Below are positions 61,140-64,000 of a DNA stretch of 64,000 bases, piece after piece. Within the stretch, counting starts at the first letter, position 1, and every line of letters starts with the position of its first letter. This DNA is from Siphonodentalium dalli. Its lineage: Eukaryota > Mollusca > Scaphopoda > Gadilida > Siphonodentaliidae. The notes under the pieces were generated by a model that saw only the letters and a list, made by a program, of their open reading frames with translations, had not been told where the DNA came from and made no database searches. The position numbers and the translations under genes were made by a program. The stretch is from assembly GCA_032622095.1 (NCBI GenBank), contig CP136063.1, positions 144,539,950-144,603,949 on the forward strand, given 5' to 3'.

Positions 61140-62110
61140 TTTTGTCAATGAAAGGTGTTGCCTAGCAACACTTTCAACCACAATATCAACCTGAAATAGG
61201 GTCATATTGCATCGGTACACCACACCACATCATATAGCGATGCATTATTTGTCAACATATGCTTAATATGAAACAGATCTATCAGTTAAATTTCCAGAAA
61301 ATCACACAGACGGTATTTGTCAATGGTGTGTATGTCCCTTAGCAACAGTTATAGCCCCTGTAAGAATGAAATATATTACTTTTCCAGTCATGCTCACACT
61401 AACAACAACTATTATGATTGTTTTCATCAACAAAATGCTACATGGTGCAGTTTACTTTGAAAAAAATGCCAAAATATCAGTCACATGCTGTCATATGTAC
61501 ATTTTTAAATTTCGGGTATGCCCATAGCAACCGTTACCATCCGTGTAAGTAAGAAATATGGTACTTTTCCAGTAATTCCCACACAAACAACTATTTTAAT
61601 GGTTTTCACAATAACAATGTTACATGGTTTAGTTTAGAATGGTTTTCACAATAACAATGTTACATGGTTTAGTTTAGTTTGTTAAAACTGCCATAATATC
61701 AGCCATGTGTGAATTACTTCAATTTTGGATAATGTCCCTAGCAACCGTTACCAACCCTGTAAGTAAGAAATACGGTTATTTTCAGTCAGTTTCACAGTAA
61801 CAACAACTATTATAATTGTTTTCACAAATAAGATCCTACATGGTTTAGTTTAATTTGTTAAAATTGCCATTAATATCAGTCATACATGTATGTATATTTT
61901 TCGATTTCGGGTATGTCCCTAGCAACCCTTACCACCCCTGTAAGTAAGAAATTTGGTATTGTTTCTGTCAGGTCTACACTGACAATAACTAATATAATAG
62001 TTTTCATCATAAAATGATACATGGAATAGTTTAGTTTGTTAAAAACTGCCATAATATTAGTCATATGTGCATTTATTCGATTTCGGGTAGTTGCATAGCA
62101 ACCGTTGCTA
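61140..62110. repeat. ~180-bp tandem repeats with GTTGCTAGGGAC-type motifs
   Basis: Six units recur near 61160, 61340, 61525, 61740, 61915 and 62095, each with a TAGCAACCGTTACCACC-like word, CTGTAAGTAAGAAAT, CAACAACTATTATAAT and ATGGTTTAGTTTA. A 41-bp block is also duplicated in tandem at about 61590-61675. Open frames here are incidental. Confidence 0.75.
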
Positions 62111-63479
62111 AGGAAGGAACTCCCGCGAATGCCTCTCTGAAAGTGATCAATCGTGCACGGGGAACATATGTGCCACGTTTCATGCTTTTATCACCTTTTG
62201 CACAATTGTTACACCAATCGCCTGGACTACAACATGTGTTTGTAAACACATTGATAAGTTGGTGCTCATTCCACACCTGAAGCGACCGTGTTGTATAAAT
62301 TCAGGATCCACCGACTTCACCTTCACTCAATTGCTTAATCGCTGACCCAACTTGGAACCCAAATTTTAGGTTTATCGCATCAATTTGAAATTTCCAATCC
62401 GGACCATATACATTTTTCAACTTAAGAAGGATTATAAATATTACAAGATATTATACATGTACACATTTACTATGTTGTCTTTTAATTAGAGAGGATATTT
62501 CAATCACAATATCCTCTTTTTTCTCGTGGCCGGGCTGCTATTGTGTTATCCCCGATGGCTAGTCTGTACATGTAGAATAAATTGTTATTCTCATCAGTGA
62601 CCGTCTCAATCAATTTTTACACTGACCCATTTATGCAGCTTCATAACACTTCATATCTTATTCAAAATTGTTATGTACATTATACATTATTGTTAAACTC
62701 TTTTGTCTACATGTAAACTGTCTAGTCATCAACTAAAATATAGTCTAATCTCTAGCACTGTAAGTCAGCCCATTATAAGATTCTCAAGTATTTAGCAACG
62801 ATCACGTGATCGATATACCTAACTGGCTTCAGATGCAATTCAGCTGAACTTTTAAAAGCATTACCAATTATTCTGCCGACCGTCTGTTTTATTGGGACAT
62901 GAAACGGGTGGATCAATTGGTAGTAACGACCAATCACCGAACACGATTTAGCGTAACACCAGCGGGTCATTTAAATATATATATGAGAATGTTTGAAGAA
63001 CGTGCTCGTTATAAAGTGTTCACTGCGTCATATTTGCACGAACAAATTATCAATTATCAAGCTTGAAAATCGGTCCATATTTTCGCCAACGTTGGAGTCC
63101 GAGCCCACAAATTCTTCATATAGCCCATACCGAGACGATGGTAATCACGACATAATGACCTCTGATGCTTAAACAATTTTAAATCATTTCCACGTTACAA
63201 AATGGACCCTAGTTTACATTGTTTAAAGGAAGTGGTCTTGAATCTAACCAGACTCATACACCCATCGCACCTATGAAAACATTGAAAAAATAAGTTCCAT
63301 ATAAGCAGACTTGTTTCCAAATTGGTCATCGGTGGTTGCTCGATGATAGTGATGGAGGTACAATTTCAGAATGTTCAAGGACCATGCAGGAGATAATTTA
63401 ATTTCAGGGGGATATATAGCTCATATTTGTTGAACAAGTTTGAAGCAACGGATTTATCGGACTTACAGTCACTTGACTG
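62111..63479. other. unannotated sequence; no confident exon
   Basis: A minus-strand open stretch (62276-62100; FTNTCCSPGDWCNNCAKGDK) is Cys-rich and preceded by CTTCAG, but its right-hand splice context is weak. It could be an upstream exon of the ZP-like gene or chance. Confidence 0.3.
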
Positions 63480-63790
63480 TTTGAACTCAAAAATACACAT
63501 AATATCATTCGCTTTTAAATTTGTCCCGGTATCGATATATATAGGTCGATAAATACTTGAACTAACTTTCTACGAGCATTGTACATCCCATACATACGTA
63601 TTGAAGTCATATCAAATACAACTTTGACCACTATATTTGGATCCAAAACAAAAAAATAGCTATTTACACGGCATGGAACATACAGAAAAGAGCGTTATAT
63701 ACGTGTTAATCTATTCCTGATATTTTAGAAATAAAGAGCGTTTGTTTCACGTTTGTGCGAAAAATTTAACACAGCTGGAAAATGGCTGTA
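63480..63790 (+). repeat. dispersed repeat, copy 2 (partner at 23.4 kb)
   Basis: Shares ordered blocks with 23400-23700 (TAGGTCGATAAATA, TTGAAGTCATA, AGCTATTTACACGG, AATAAAGAGCGTTTGTTTCA, ACAGCTGGAAAATG). Confidence 0.8.
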
Positions 63791-64000
63791 AGCCTGTAAC
63801 GATGGCAAGTATTTTTCAGAGCATAATTATGACGCCGCTATATCAATATTTAGTGTATTTGTCAACCTATCTTATACATCCTTCCAAATACGTGGACCAA
63901 ATTTGGAAACTCGAATGAGCCATGTTTAATTCAATTAGAAGAAAGACCAGTAGGGAATTCTCATTGCATCAATTATTAATAGATAGTAAGCAATTGGTTC

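Noticed and set aside
62090-62276. Cys-rich minus-strand frame that could be an upstream exon of the ZP-like gene
   Set aside because: The acceptor lacks a pyrimidine tract, the frame runs into the tandem repeat array, and no ZP-type Cys pattern is clear. Kept only as a note.
1-64000. CRISPR arrays, tRNA or rRNA genes, bacterial operons
   Set aside because: None seen. The direct repeats present are eukaryotic minisatellites and transposon ends without spacers of CRISPR type.

Overview
This is eukaryotic nuclear DNA from an animal, most likely a marine invertebrate. It is AT-rich, gene-poor and intron-dominated, and full of decayed non-LTR retrotransposons, short inverted-repeat DNA elements and minisatellites. 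The CR1/L2-like LINEs with C-terminal zinc-knuckle motifs, one carrying an NPGP (2A-like) peptide, suit molluscs, lancelets, echinoderms or cnidarians. The sequence alone does not fix the phylum. No rRNA, tRNA, CRISPR or prokaryotic operon structure was seen.

Host genes are sparse. The best case is a minus-strand gene whose last two coding exons lie at 58966-58837 and 41362-41142. Both have canonical splice sites and matching phase 1. Joined, they give a Cys-Pro-Gly segment, a furin-type RKKR site, an extracellular stalk, one transmembrane helix and a short basic tail, the C-terminal layout of zona pellucida (ZP) domain proteins. The intervening ~17.5 kb intron holds a ~14.6 kb GATGG-type megasatellite (about 42115-57900), itself split by a 1.19 kb hAT-like element. 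A second minus-strand gene may start at 3970 (first coding exon 3970-3880). A short plus-strand first-exon candidate lies at 22215-22281.

Layout: 1-2.8 kb, head-to-head and tandem copies of a dispersed repeat joined by TA microsatellites; 3.9 kb, first-exon candidate; 6.4-7.3 kb, plus-strand LINE fragment; 7.7-12.9 kb, a nearly full-length minus-strand CR1-like LINE with a 2A-like peptide, interrupted by two nested insertions with clear target-site duplications (TSDs); 13.9 and 16.3-16.8 kb, fold-back elements; 17.0-18.5 kb, LINE 3' end between identical 395-bp direct repeats; 19.5-21.6 kb, two LINE remnants in opposite orientations; 21.7-28.5 kb, two AACGTTGG arrays closed by 16-bp inverted ends next to TTAA; 28.7-38.7 kb, LINE remnants including one inside another with a 124-bp TSD; 39-40 kb, palindromic TACCATGGTA repeats; 40.6-59 kb, the ZP-like gene and megasatellite; 59-62.1 kb, RT fragment and degenerate tandem repeats; 62.1-64 kb, unannotated apart from a dispersed repeat shared with 23.4 kb.

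The LINE copies are damaged by stops, frameshifts, truncations or catalytic changes, so none is expected to be autonomous. The perfect long TSDs nevertheless indicate that some insertions are recent.
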